Of a stretch of 64,000 bases of DNA, positions 43,284 through 52,688 are shown piece after piece. The stretch comes from Psychromicrobium silvestre (GTDB lineage Bacteria > Actinomycetota > Actinomycetes > Actinomycetales > Micrococcaceae). Position numbers and translations under genes: made by a program. The DNA is taken from positions 186,001-250,000 of the forward strand of contig NZ_JACBYQ010000002.1 of NCBI RefSeq assembly GCF_013408295.1. Direction: 5' to 3'. How positions within the stretch are numbered: the first letter of the stretch is position 1; every line of letters starts with the position of its first letter. The notes beneath the pieces were generated by a model. It was not told the DNA's origin. It saw only the letters and a list, made by a program, of their open reading frames with translations, and ran no database searches.

Positions 43284-45632
43284 ATGGATCTTCAAGTACA
43301 GAAATCGCAGCAGTATCTGAATACAACTTACGATTCCGAAACAGGTTTTGTGGCCCTAACGGAAGATGGTCAGACCGGTTGGCCTACCATATTTGGGATC
43401 CTGCGCGCGCTGCAGATCGAGCTCGGCATTGCCAGCCCGTCAACGAACTTTGGTCCCGCGACTTCAGCTGCATTCACTTCTAATTTTGGAACTCTCACAT
43501 CAAGTAACACCACGACACGAGTCACTGCACTTGTTCAGTGCGCGTTCTGGTGCAAGGGATATTACGGAGGACCGACCTTCGGTACTTGGACCGAAGATAT
43601 CGATGGCGGTATCAGGATGATCCGAGCTGCTCTAGGGTTGTCTTCTGAGCCATCGATTCCCCTCAAACTCATGAGATCCTTGCTAAGCATGGACGCCTAC
43701 ACCCTCCTCCCGGGAGGTACCGACTTCATTCGAGCTGGAGAACAATGGCTCAACGGTCAGTATTTAGAACGTCGTGACTTCGACGTCCTACCCGCTGACG
43801 GACTATTTACCCGTTCCGTGCAGGAAGGACTCATGCTCGCTTTGCAATATGAACTAGGCATGGCGGACTACGATGCGACAACGGGGACCGGAGCCACAGG
43901 TTCGCTTGGACCCAAAACAAGCTCACTCCTACAGACGCAGGGCAACGTAGCGCCGGGGAGTATAGATTCGGTAAGAAAGTTCGTCTCTCTTTTCCAAATT
44001 GCTCTTGCCTTTAATGGCTACAGTGTTAGCGTCACGGGAAGTTTCGATTCAGCTACCGGGTCAGCGGTTCGAGACTTCCAAAGCTTCATGGAGTTGCCTC
44101 AGACCGGTATCGGCGACTACCAAACTTGGGCGGCCCTTCTCGTCAGCACCGGGGACCCCAATCGTCCGGCAACCGGCTTAGACACTAATCTGCCGATAAC
44201 TCAAGAGCGAGCTCTGAGTCTCTACAATTTAGGGTATCGGGTTGCTGGACGATACTTGACTGTGTCGGGAAAGGCTATAGTTCCAGGAGAAATCGAGATC
44301 CTGCTCGATGCTGGATTTTCGGTCGCACCTATCTTTCAAAACTACAACAATGACGCCTCTTACTTCACCAAGGACGTCGGAGCTGATCATGGCCTTCAAG
44401 CGGCAATCCGGGCGAGGCAACTTGGGTTCAAATCGGACACGATCATCTTCTTCGCCGTCGATTACGATGCTTTCGGTGATGAGATCCTAACGATTGTGGC
44501 TGACTACTTCGGTGGGATCAAGGAAAGTCTGGCAAAGTCCCGCAGTAACTCATTCAAGATCGGGGTCTACGGTACCCGGAATGTATGTCAGAAACTCAAG
44601 GAGGCTGGCTACGCCGACGCCATCTGGGTGAGCGGGATGTCAACTGGATACAGTGGAAACCTGGGCTTTAAGATGCCCGAAGATTGGATGTACAACCAGA
44701 TCCAAGAAGTAGGAAGCCTTAATATCGATCGGAATGTGGTCTCCTCGAGGGCTCGGCCTGCAAAAAGAGAGAACATCAATCCGACACCGCTAACAGCAGA
44801 TAGTGGATTTGTTCCGTTCTACTGGGCGATGGTGAAGGAGGCAGTTCTCGCAGAAGGGGCAACACTCCAGGACCCCGTCCGGGTATCGATTAAGGACGCA
44901 TCGGAAAATGTCCTTTTTGGGCTTCAAAGAGGGGTTTACGACACCAAAACATGGCTCCTATACACGCCTTTCCCCGAAACTGTTCCCGGGCTCCCCCAAG
45001 ACACGGCATTTGCACTAGCATCCGCCAGAGGCGGGTACTTTCAGGTTTCCACCCCTGCTTCTGAAGTCATCGGATACGAAGGCGATCTCGCTCACATGGC
45101 TGCAACAGCCCAGGGGGTCGTCATTTGGGGCGGAGCGCAAGGGCAGTCCGCAGTAGAGGTAGGAGATCTTGGCGGCTGGGGTCTCGACTTCGTTCAGCTA
45201 TGGGTAAACTACAAAATTAGTGGTGACGGAATTAGTATTCGAGATTTTGTGCTCAAATATTTAGGCGCTTCGGGCACTGAGGCAGAGTCAATGGGATTTA
45301 GCCAGAGTGACATCATTGCAGACGCCGACGGATGGTTGGTTGGCACAGAGATCCGGAATGGCGCACCGATCGACGATGCTGTAAGGAAGACCTTTCTTGA
45401 ACGGATTCATTGGCCAGACCGACTAGCGTTTTTTACATCCCAACGCTTCGGTCCCACGACGAGGGACACAATGATCACAGCAATTAGTAATATCTTCACA
45501 AGTCCGTGGCCTTGGACCGCAGTACCACGGGAGCAATTCCTCAATGGCCAGCCGAATGCAACCAGCACGGAAGCCAATGAATTCGCAATCGCTGCGACTG
45601 ACAGACTTCTTGCGCTGGCCGCGAGGGACTGA
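43284..45632 (+). CDS. DUF1906 glycoside-hydrolase-like protein with peptidoglycan-binding-like repeats
   Basis: A 782-residue protein. Residues 1-290 contain two peptidoglycan-binding-domain-like modules (TGSFDSATGSAVRDFQSFMELPQTGIGDYQTWAALL is the clearest). About 295-505 is a DUF1906/Rv2525c-like TIM barrel: NLGYRVAGRYL, LLDAGFSVAPIFQNYNND, IIFFAVDYDAFGDEI with acidic residues at the expected active-site strand, and the end NIDRNVVSS. The last 250 residues (ISIRDFVLKYLG... region) are unassigned. There is no signal peptide, which is odd for a cell-wall-directed protein; the Tat protein upstream or lysis-dependent release may matter. It is coupled to the membrane-protein gene at its 3' end. 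Confidence 0.78.
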   Translation: MDLQVQKSQQYLNTTYDSETGFVALTEDGQTGWPTIFGILRALQIELGIASPSTNFGPATSAAFTSNFGTLTSSNTTTRVTALVQCAFWCKGYYGGPTFGTWTEDIDGGIRMIRAALGLSSEPSIPLKLMRSLLSMDAYTLLPGGTDFIRAGEQWLNGQYLERRDFDVLPADGLFTRSVQEGLMLALQYELGMADYDATTGTGATGSLGPKTSSLLQTQGNVAPGSIDSVRKFVSLFQIALAFNGYSVSVTGSFDSATGSAVRDFQSFMELPQTGIGDYQTWAALLVSTGDPNRPATGLDTNLPITQERALSLYNLGYRVAGRYLTVSGKAIVPGEIEILLDAGFSVAPIFQNYNNDASYFTKDVGADHGLQAAIRARQLGFKSDTIIFFAVDYDAFGDEILTIVADYFGGIKESLAKSRSNSFKIGVYGTRNVCQKLKEAGYADAIWVSGMSTGYSGNLGFKMPEDWMYNQIQEVGSLNIDRNVVSSRARPAKRENINPTPLTADSGFVPFYWAMVKEAVLAEGATLQDPVRVSIKDASENVLFGLQRGVYDTKTWLLYTPFPETVPGLPQDTAFALASARGGYFQVSTPASEVIGYEGDLAHMAATAQGVVIWGGAQGQSAVEVGDLGGWGLDFVQLWVNYKISGDGISIRDFVLKYLGASGTEAESMGFSQSDIIADADGWLVGTEIRNGAPIDDAVRKTFLERIHWPDRLAFFTSQRFGPTTRDTMITAISNIFTSPWPWTAVPREQFLNGQPNATSTEANEFAIAATDRLLALAARD

Positions 45633-45633
45633 G

Positions 45634-46164
45634 TTGGAAAGAGCTCAATCGAAACCTGCCAACAAGATTCTCTCGGCGCTCTATGGACTCCTCTTCACGA
45701 CGCTTTTTGCCGGATATTTTGTCTGGCTTCTGCAAGCGCCAGCCCAGATCTATACCAAGAATTCAGCTACGCCGCTAACAGGATCTGGGCTGCTGATTGG
45801 ACTCTGCTTTTTAGTCTCTCTACTGTTGCTGATTTTTCTTTGCTGTGCTCGAATCGGAGGAAGTTTCGTACTTCCTTCGTGGGCGATCCTCTTGTGCCTC
45901 TTTGCCCAGGGGGCCATTACCGGCGCCCTGTCCCTTTGGTCGTTCGTTTGGTTGAGCTACTCATCAAGTCTTTGGATCTTCGTTAGCGCCTCAGCCCCGT
46001 TGATTCCGTTCCTGGTGGTGGCCCTCGCTCTGCTCTTCGCAGCGCTGACAAGAACAAAAGATCTGGCACGACGCCAGCTATACATCAAGCTTGTCTGGAT
46101 CGTGCCGCCCGCCTTTCTCTTATTCTGGACGGGCGTGGTGGTTCTGATCAGGCTGACCCTCTAA
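45634..46164 (+). CDS. Integral membrane protein (about five TM)
   Basis: About 176 residues with five strongly hydrophobic segments (ILSALYGLLFTTLFAGYFVWLL; LLIGLCFLVSLLLLIFLCC; AILLCLFAQGAITGAL; FLVVALALLFAALT; WIVPPAFLLFWTGVVVLI). I prefer the TTG at 45634 with GAGGGA six bases upstream, two bases after the DUF1906 stop; the frame also extends back to an ATG at 45544 inside that gene. It could be a holin-like release factor or an immunity partner for the wall-active protein, on position alone. Its stop overlaps the end of the convergent oxidoreductase gene. Confidence 0.65.
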   Translation: MERAQSKPANKILSALYGLLFTTLFAGYFVWLLQAPAQIYTKNSATPLTGSGLLIGLCFLVSLLLLIFLCCARIGGSFVLPSWAILLCLFAQGAITGALSLWSFVWLSYSSSLWIFVSASAPLIPFLVVALALLFAALTRTKDLARRQLYIKLVWIVPPAFLLFWTGVVVLIRLTL

Positions 46165-47195
46165 CCCCTCACAGCCCCCTCAGTATTCGTCTTCCACCCC
46201 AGCGCCGGCGCCACATGCTTAGCGAAAGACTCCAGCACGTGCAGGTTGTACTCCACGCCAAGCTGAGTAGGGATGGTGAGCATCAAGGTATCGGCGGTCA
46301 TCACAGCGGAGTCTTTGAGCAACTCCTCCACCAGTTGATCCGGCTCCCCCGCGTAGCTCTTACCAAAGGTTGAACGGAAACCATCGATCATTCCCACCTG
46401 ATCCGAGCTACTGCGCCCGAAGTACAGCCGGTCCTGATCCGTCATCAGTGGAAAAACGCTGCGGCTCACCGAAACTCGAGGATCGCCGTCGTGCCCGGCC
46501 TCTCGCCAAGCAGCGCGGTAGCGCTCAATCTGCTCGGTTTGTAACTCGTGGAAGGGAACACCCACATCCTCGGTCAGCAGCGTCGAGGACATCATATTGA
46601 CCCCCATTTTCCCGGCCCACTCCGCGGTATCCCTGGAGCCGGAACCCCACCAAATCCGCTTCCGCAGACCCGGCGAATGCGGCTCCACCCGCAACAGACC
46701 TGAGTGCCCGGCAGCTCGCGGGTCGGTGGGTGCAACGCCTTCACCATCAATGGCCTGCAGGAACAGCTCAAACTTTTCCCGAGCCAGATCAGCCCCACGC
46801 GGATCGGAGCTGCCGGTGTAGCCAAAAGCCTCATAACCCCGCAGGGCGGTCTCGGGCGATCCCCGACTCATCCCCAGAGCTAGGCGTCCATCGCTGATCA
46901 GATCCAGCGCGGCAGCCTCCTCTGCAAGATAGAGCGGGTTCTCGTAGCGGAGATCGATGACGCCAGTGCCAACCTCGATTCGCTCGGTTTTCGCGGCAAT
47001 CGCCGAGAGCAGAGGGAACGGCGAGGACTGCTGGGTGGCGAAGTGGTGGACCCTGAAGTACGCACCATTAACGCCTAGTTCATCGGCAGCCACGGAAAGG
47101 TCAATCGCTTGATGCAGAGAATCTTTCGCAGTTACCGTCTGAGAACCCTGGCCCGGCCCATAATGTCCGAAGGAGAGAAATCCAAAACCTTTCAT
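46161..47195 (-). CDS. LLM-class flavin-dependent oxidoreductase
   Basis: A 344-residue bacterial-luciferase-like monooxygenase using reduced F420 or FMN. Typical segments are KGFGFLSFGHY at the start, NGAYFRVHHFATQQSSPFPLLSAIAAKTERIEVGTGVI, YENPLYLAEEAAALDLISDGRLALGMSRGSPE and WWGSGSRDTAEWAGKMGVNMMSS. I chose the ATG at 47195 (MKGFG); the longer frame begins five codons upstream. It marks the return to backbone-like GC-rich genes after the island. Substrate unknown. Confidence 0.88.
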   Translation of the reverse strand: MKGFGFLSFGHYGPGQGSQTVTAKDSLHQAIDLSVAADELGVNGAYFRVHHFATQQSSPFPLLSAIAAKTERIEVGTGVIDLRYENPLYLAEEAAALDLISDGRLALGMSRGSPETALRGYEAFGYTGSSDPRGADLAREKFELFLQAIDGEGVAPTDPRAAGHSGLLRVEPHSPGLRKRIWWGSGSRDTAEWAGKMGVNMMSSTLLTEDVGVPFHELQTEQIERYRAAWREAGHDGDPRVSVSRSVFPLMTDQDRLYFGRSSSDQVGMIDGFRSTFGKSYAGEPDQLVEELLKDSAVMTADTLMLTIPTQLGVEYNLHVLESFAKHVAPALGWKTNTEGAVRG

Positions 47196-47350
47196 GCCGG
47201 ATAGAACCATACGTTTGCATGCAATATTCCGGATCGAGGCATAAGACTTTCACGCTCGGAACAGGACGCGGCCAATAGATCCCACTACATACGTCAAGTC
47301 ACCGCGACACTCTCAAAAATGTTGGTGACCCAGGCCACAAAGCACTAAGA

Positions 47351-47369
47351 TAGTTACTCTGCGTAACTA
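47351..47369. promoter_or_regulatory. MarR-type palindrome upstream of the ABC exporter
   Basis: Perfect TAGTTAC / GTAACTA arms with a 5-base spacer, about 40 bases before the exporter start. Length and symmetry are typical of MarR-family operators that govern drug-exporter operons. The only MarR gene in the window is at 54425, in a different operon. Confidence 0.55.
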
Positions 47370-47406
47370 ATTGGTACCGGTCACAAAGACAGAAAAAGAA
47401 GTTGGC

Positions 47407-49233
47407 ATGACTGCATCGAAACGTAATCAAAACTCACTCTTCCACTCCATCGGCCGCCTCTATCCTTTCCTCAGACCCATCCTTCCCCGACTAATTCTGG
47501 GACTACTCAGCGCCCTAGCGGCAAGCATCGTAGCCTTGGCCGTCCCCCAGGTTTACCAAGTGCTGATCAACTCAGCCCTGCATCAGGGTGGTGAGACTAG
47601 AAGCGTCTGGATTGCCGCCGTCGTCGTACTGCTACTTGGCATCCTGGAAGCCAGCTTCGTCGCCCTGCGCCGCCAGTTTGTCATCACCCCAGCCACCACG
47701 GTGGAAACCAAAATGCGGATCTCCCTTTACCGGCATCTGCAGGATCTGACCGTTTCTTTCCATGACCGCTGGGGCTCCGGACAACTCCTCAGCCGCGCCA
47801 TGAGTGATCTGAACTTCCTGCGCCGCTGGATGGCTTTTGGCGCCATCATGCTCGTGGTTACCACGCTCACGGTGATCATCGGGCTGGTGCTGATGTTCAC
47901 CCTCAGCTGGGCCCTAGCCCTGATTTTCATTGTGGCCGGCGTGCCGATTGTTATCTACGGGTTCCGGTTCAACCGCTACTACCGCAAGGTGAGCCGGAGG
48001 AGTCAGGACCAGACCGGCGATCTGGCCACCGCCGTTGAAGAATCCGTACACGGCATCCGGGTACTCAAAGCCTTTGGACGCAGCAAGGAAGCCCTGGAGA
48101 ACTTCAGCGATCAAGCCGAGGAACTTCGTGAAACGGAGATCTCCAAGGCCAAGTCCCTGGCCACCTACTCCCTGGTGATCAGTCTGCTTCCCGAGCTCGC
48201 ACTCGGCTCCGGCCTAGTGGTGGGTATCCTGCTGGTGGCCAACGGCACGCTCACCGTGGGGGCACTGGTAGCGTTCTTCGCTACCGCGGCAGTGGTCGCC
48301 ACGCCGGTCGAATTCATGGGGCCGCTAATGGCTATGTCCTTGACCATGAAGACAGCCGTGGAGCGGTTCTACGAAGTGATGGATGCGGAAAACACCATAG
48401 TCGATCCCGAGCAGCCCAAGTCCCTCGAACAGGTCCGGGGCAATGTGGAGTTTCACGATGTAGCTTTCCACTACGCCGACGCATCGACAAATATTCTGCA
48501 CGACATCAACCTAAATATCCGGGCTGGGGAGACCATGGCTCTGGTGGGTATCACTGGTTGCGGAAAATCGACGCTACTACAACTTGTCCCCCGGCTCTAC
48601 GAAGTCACCGCCGGTGGGATCACGATAGACGGCGTCGATGTGCGGGACCTCCCTATCGAGCGATTGCGGACCCTGGTCTCGGTAGCCTTCGAGGACACCA
48701 CGCTCTTCTCCTCCTCGGTACGGGACAATGTGCTGCTCGGCACCGGAACCGATTCCGAAGAGGTCCTCAATGAAGCCCTGGACGTCGCCCAAGCCCACTT
48801 CGCCTACTCGCTGCCCGACGGCGTCGACACCCTGATCGGGGAGGAAGGCCTCAGTCTCTCCGGCGGCCAGCGACAGCGGGTTGCGCTAGCCCGCGCCATC
48901 GCCTCCAAACCTGCTGTGCTGGTATTGGACGACCCACTTTCCGCCCTCGATGTAAACACCGAGGAATTGGTGGAGGCCCGGTTGCGCGAAGTGCTGGCGG
49001 ACACCACCACGCTGATTGTGGCGCACCGCCCGTCCACAGTAGCGATGGCCGATCGGGTGGCTCTGATGGAGAATGGCTCGATCACCGCGGTGGGCACGCA
49101 CTCGGAGCTGCTGGCCTCCAATTCTCACTATCGCTACGTACTGGCCAGCCTGAACGAAGAGCCGAAGGATCTAGACAGCGAACTTGAAGACGATGATCGG
49201 GACCTGGACGACCTGCAAGGGGTGCAAGTATGA
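47407..49233 (+). CDS. Heterodimeric ABC exporter subunit A (degenerate ATPase site)
   Basis: About 608 residues: six membrane segments, then the nucleotide-binding domain with Walker [10 protein letters not shown], signature [16 protein letters not shown], Walker [13 protein letters not shown] and H-loop IVAHRPST. The residue after Walker B is Asp instead of the catalytic Glu, the usual sign of the non-hydrolysing site in heterodimeric exporters. A 30-residue acidic tail follows ([16 protein letters not shown]). I use the ATG at 47407 (MTASKRNQ). It overlaps the partner gene by ATGA. Probably exports drugs or lipids. Confidence 0.9.
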   Translation: MTASKRNQNSLFHSIGRLYPFLRPILPRLILGLLSALAASIVALAVPQVYQVLINSALHQGGETRSVWIAAVVVLLLGILEASFVALRRQFVITPATTVETKMRISLYRHLQDLTVSFHDRWGSGQLLSRAMSDLNFLRRWMAFGAIMLVVTTLTVIIGLVLMFTLSWALALIFIVAGVPIVIYGFRFNRYYRKVSRRSQDQTGDLATAVEESVHGIRVLKAFGRSKEALENFSDQAEELRETEISKAKSLATYSLVISLLPELALGSGLVVGILLVANGTLTVGALVAFFATAAVVATPVEFMGPLMAMSLTMKTAVERFYEVMDAENTIVDPEQPKSLEQVRGNVEFHDVAFHYADASTNILHDINLNIRAGETMALVGITGCGKSTLLQLVPRLYEVTAGGITIDGVDVRDLPIERLRTLVSVAFEDTTLFSSSVRDNVLLGTGTDSEEVLNEALDVAQAHFAYSLPDGVDTLIGEEGLSLSGGQRQRVALARAIASKPAVLVLDDPLSALDVNTEELVEARLREVLADTTTLIVAHRPSTVAMADRVALMENGSITAVGTHSELLASNSHYRYVLASLNEEPKDLDSELEDDDRDLDDLQGVQV

Positions 49234-51047
49234 GCATGGGGACAGCCGATGAAGATCGGGTCAAACTTACTACTGCGGATTCGAAGTTCGTCCGGAAACG
49301 CTCGCTCAAGCTACTCGGCTCGCTGATCCGGCCGGTCCGTAACCGCTTCATCTACACCATTGTGCTGGTGGTGCTCTCTCAGGCCACCAGGGTGGCCGGG
49401 CCGTTGCTGATCGCCTTTGGCATTGACCACGCCCTGCCGCTGATGATCAAGGGCAATCCGCTGACCTTGCTACTCACCGGCGGCGGCTACATCCTCGCCG
49501 CCGCACTGACCTCGGTGATGACCGCCGGCTATGTCACCGCCACCGCACAGTTGAGCCAGGCAATGTTGCTGGATCTCCGCCGTCGGGTGTTCCGGCACAC
49601 CCAACGACTCAGCCTGGAATTCCATGAAAAGTACACCTCCGGTCGGATTATCGCTCGGCAGACCTCCGATTTGGAAGCGCTGCGAGAACTCCTGGATTCC
49701 GGAGTCTCCTCGCTAGCTTCTGGCGTTGTCTTTATGCTCTTCACCGCGATCAGTATCTTCGCCCTGGACTGGCAGACCGGCTTGGTGGTGCTGCTCGCGG
49801 GCGTGCCGATGTTCTTCCTGGCTCGTTGGTACCAGACCCGCTCCCAGCTGGCCTTCCGAGCTTCCCGCGTGGTTTCGGCGAAGCTGATCGTGCACTTCGT
49901 CGAGACCATGACCGGCATTCGCGCAGTCAAGGCTTTCCGCCGCGAGAAGGATAACGGTGCCCGCTACGAGGAACTTGCTGAGGAATACCGCAAGGTTACT
50001 GTCCGCTCGATTAACCTCAACGGCATCTTCCAGCCTGGCTTGATCCTGATCGGCAATGTCACCGTGGCCGTGGTGTTGCTGCTGGGTGGCTTCAGGGTGC
50101 TCGACGGCGGCCTGGCGGTGGGTGCCTTACTCGCCTTAATCCTCTCCACCAAGCGATTTTTCTCCCCGGTGGATCAAATGGCCATGTTCTACACCTCCTT
50201 CCAATCTGCGCAAGCCGCGCTGGAGAAAGTCTCCGGTCTATTAGAGGAAGTTCCTACCGTGCGTCCGCCGAGCGATCCGATTGGGCTACCGAATCCGCGG
50301 GGCGAGTTGGCCTTCCGTGGGGTGGAGTTCCGCTACGGTGATGGGCCGGTGGTGCTGCCCCGAATGGACCTGACCATTCCGGCTGGACAGACGGTCGCCG
50401 TCGTTGGTCAAACGGGGGCTGGAAAATCTACCCTGGCCAAGCTGGTGGCCCGGTTCTACGATGTCTCCTCGGGTTCGCTAACTCTTGACGGGATCCCCTT
50501 GGACCGGCTGTCCACGGAGGATCTACGCCGCGCCGTGGTGATGGTGACCCAGGAAGCCTTCCTGTTCAGCGGCACGGTGGCGGAGAACATCGCGCTCGGT
50601 AAACCCTCGGCCAGCCGGGATGAGATTGAAGCTGCCGCTCGCGCAGTCGGCGCGCACGATTTCATCATGGAACTGCCGGAAGGCTACGACACCGATGTGA
50701 ACAAGCGAGGTGGGCGAGTTTCCTCCGGGCAACGCCAATTGCTCTCCTTCGCCCGAGCCTTCCTGGCTTCACCCACGGTGCTGATCCTGGACGAGGCTAC
50801 CGCTTCGCTAGATATCCCCTCGGAGCGAGTGGTGCAGCAAGGACTACGCAATCTACTGGGCTCCGTGGCAGGCACTTCCCGGACCGCAATCATCATTGCG
50901 CACCGGCTTTCCACCGTGGAAATCGCGGATCGGGTGCTGGTGGTGCACGACGGTCGCATCGTTGAGGACGGCACTCCCGCCGAGTTGATTTCCTCCGGCG
51001 GACGCTTCGCCAAGCTGCATGGCGCTTGGGAGGATTCACTGGTTTAG
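49230..51047 (+). CDS. Heterodimeric ABC exporter subunit B (canonical ATPase site)
   Basis: A 605-residue partner: six membrane segments and a domain with Walker [10 protein letters not shown], signature [15 protein letters not shown] (variant Ser-Ser-Gly-Gln), Walker [13 protein letters not shown] with the catalytic Glu, and H-loop IIAHRLST. Together with subunit A it forms one hydrolytic and one degenerate site, as in BmrCD/TM287-288-type exporters. Start overlaps the subunit A stop (ATGA). Confidence 0.92.
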   Translation: MSMGTADEDRVKLTTADSKFVRKRSLKLLGSLIRPVRNRFIYTIVLVVLSQATRVAGPLLIAFGIDHALPLMIKGNPLTLLLTGGGYILAAALTSVMTAGYVTATAQLSQAMLLDLRRRVFRHTQRLSLEFHEKYTSGRIIARQTSDLEALRELLDSGVSSLASGVVFMLFTAISIFALDWQTGLVVLLAGVPMFFLARWYQTRSQLAFRASRVVSAKLIVHFVETMTGIRAVKAFRREKDNGARYEELAEEYRKVTVRSINLNGIFQPGLILIGNVTVAVVLLLGGFRVLDGGLAVGALLALILSTKRFFSPVDQMAMFYTSFQSAQAALEKVSGLLEEVPTVRPPSDPIGLPNPRGELAFRGVEFRYGDGPVVLPRMDLTIPAGQTVAVVGQTGAGKSTLAKLVARFYDVSSGSLTLDGIPLDRLSTEDLRRAVVMVTQEAFLFSGTVAENIALGKPSASRDEIEAAARAVGAHDFIMELPEGYDTDVNKRGGRVSSGQRQLLSFARAFLASPTVLILDEATASLDIPSERVVQQGLRNLLGSVAGTSRTAIIIAHRLSTVEIADRVLVVHDGRIVEDGTPAELISSGGRFAKLHGAWEDSLV

Positions 51048-51167
51048 AGGTTTGCGACTCTCCTTGAGCGTTGCGCGTGCCGCCGAGTAGGACTTTCGCA
51101 GCCAAACCGCCTCGTTGGGGCCTTGGGGACGATTAATTCCTACCTGGCGGCACGTTTTGCTTCCGCG

Positions 51168-51197
51168 TTTGAGTGGGGGGCGTGAGTCCGCTATTCT
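51168..51197 (+). promoter_or_regulatory. Candidate tRNA-Pro promoter
   Basis: TTTGAG and TATTCT separated by 18 bases, placing transcription start about 30 bases before the tRNA. Sequence match only. Confidence 0.4.
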
Positions 51198-51233
51198 TGA
51201 GAGGTTGCTTTCCGGACAAGTTCTGAAAAGTAG

Positions 51234-51310
51234 CGGGGTGTGGCGCAGCTTGGTAGCGCGCGTCGTTCGGGACGACGAGGCCGCAGGTTCAAATCCTGTC
51301 ACCCCGACCA
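51234..51310 (+). tRNA. tRNA-Pro (anticodon CGG)
   Basis: A complete cloverleaf: acceptor CGGGGTG / CACCCCG, D-arm GCGCAGCTTGGTAGCGC, anticodon stem CGTCG / CGACG with loop TTCGGGA (anticodon CGG), T-arm with GGTTCAAATCC, discriminator A and an encoded CCA. It reads CCG codons. In relatives, as I recall, a tRNA-Pro lies directly behind the metallophosphoesterase gene, so its position 21 kb away here helps delimit the inserted material. Confidence 0.96.
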
Positions 51311-51388
51311 GTAGTCATCACGGCGATCCAGCCAATGAGCGTAAGTCGAATGCAGTCTTCAGTCGGCTGCGCATGTAGACCTTGAAGC

Positions 51389-52615
51389 TTAGACAAAGGC
51401 CCCTACACCGGTCATCGCCCTGGCCACGATGAGCGAATTAATCTCATAGGTACCCTCATAGCTGTACAAGATCTCCGCATCTCCGAACAGCTTGGCCATC
51501 TCGTAGTCGCTCGTCACCCCATTGCCGCCGAGTAATGCTCTCCCCTTGGCCACCGATTCGCGGGCCAGCCGAGTCGTCGTCGCCTTCGCCATTGCCGCTT
51601 GAACCATCTGAGCATCGCCTTGTTCCTGCATCCGAGCGAACTGCAGCATAAGAGCCAAGGAGGCCGAGGCATTACCCAGGATCTCCGAAAGGCTCAATTG
51701 GATGAGCTGAAACTTGGCTAGCGGCCGGCCGAACTGGATGCGCTCCAAGGCATAGTCTCGGGCAATATCGAAAGTGCCGAACTGAATCCCGGCAGCCTGC
51801 CATCCTACCCAGGCGCGGGAGTCGCGTAGTAACTCATTTGCTGCGGCGAAGTCACTCGCCCCCGGCAGTAGATTCGCCTCCGGGATGCGCACTTGATCCA
51901 AGACGATGTGAGCGTTCTGCATAATTCGCAGGCCCATTTTGTGCTCGATCTTGGTAGCGGAGTAGCCAGGGCGATCCGTTTCTACGATGAACCCTTTGAT
52001 CCGCTGATCAGCAACGTCCCTGGCCCAGACCAGGGCGAAATCTGCGATGGTTCCGGAGCCGATCCAACGCTTAGCACCATTGATCACCCATTCGCCGTCG
52101 ACCAGTTCCGCCGTCGTCTCCAGACCACCGGCAATATCGGAACCGTGGTCTGGTTCGGTGAGCGCGAACGCACCAAGCTCACGGAAGCTCCGCAGTCCGG
52201 GCAGCCAGCGTTCGCGCTGGGCAGCAGAACCCAGGCGATCGATCATTCCGACAATCAGCTCATTATGGATGCCCACCAGAGCGGAGAGCGAAACATCGGC
52301 CCTGGCGACTTCAAAGTACATCAGCCCCTTGAAAAGCAGACTGCTACCATCGACCTGCAACTCGCCAAGCCCCAATTCCGCCAGCTCGGGGAGCAGCTCG
52401 AAGGGGAATTCCTCGCGATTCCAGAAACCAATGCTTTCGGGCCGCACCCGGCGCTGCAAAAACTCTCGAACCCGCAAGAAACGCTCGTGTTCATCTGCCG
52501 GTAGGAGCCCGATCATCCCCATCAGATCTACGTCCGGAATCGCTGCCTTCGCGGTGCTCTGCTGATCCTGCATCTGGGCTCGCTTTCTGCGCCATTCCGG
52601 GCGAAGGAGCGTCAT
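51389..52615 (-). CDS. Acyl-CoA dehydrogenase
   Basis: A 408-residue FAD-dependent enzyme introducing the alpha-beta double bond in an acyl-CoA. Recognisable are the FAD/substrate segment GAFALTEPDHGSDIAGGLETTAELV, NGAKRWIGSGTIADF, LLGGNGVTSDYEMAKLFGDAEILYSYEGTYEIN with the catalytic Glu region near the C-terminus. The glutaryl-CoA dehydrogenase-like branch fits best, but the neighbours point to branched-chain (isobutyryl-type) acyl-CoAs. Divergent from the acyl-CoA synthetase gene. The start at 52615 has AAAGG very close; an ATG at 52573 is an alternative. Confidence 0.88.
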   Translation of the reverse strand: MTLLRPEWRRKRAQMQDQQSTAKAAIPDVDLMGMIGLLPADEHERFLRVREFLQRRVRPESIGFWNREEFPFELLPELAELGLGELQVDGSSLLFKGLMYFEVARADVSLSALVGIHNELIVGMIDRLGSAAQRERWLPGLRSFRELGAFALTEPDHGSDIAGGLETTAELVDGEWVINGAKRWIGSGTIADFALVWARDVADQRIKGFIVETDRPGYSATKIEHKMGLRIMQNAHIVLDQVRIPEANLLPGASDFAAANELLRDSRAWVGWQAAGIQFGTFDIARDYALERIQFGRPLAKFQLIQLSLSEILGNASASLALMLQFARMQEQGDAQMVQAAMAKATTTRLARESVAKGRALLGGNGVTSDYEMAKLFGDAEILYSYEGTYEINSLIVARAMTGVGAFV

Positions 52616-52688
52616 CGACCTTTCAAACCCTTGGAAGTCCTAGTATATTGCACAGAGGATGCAGATCACTAAGCGACGAGGAGCGGAC

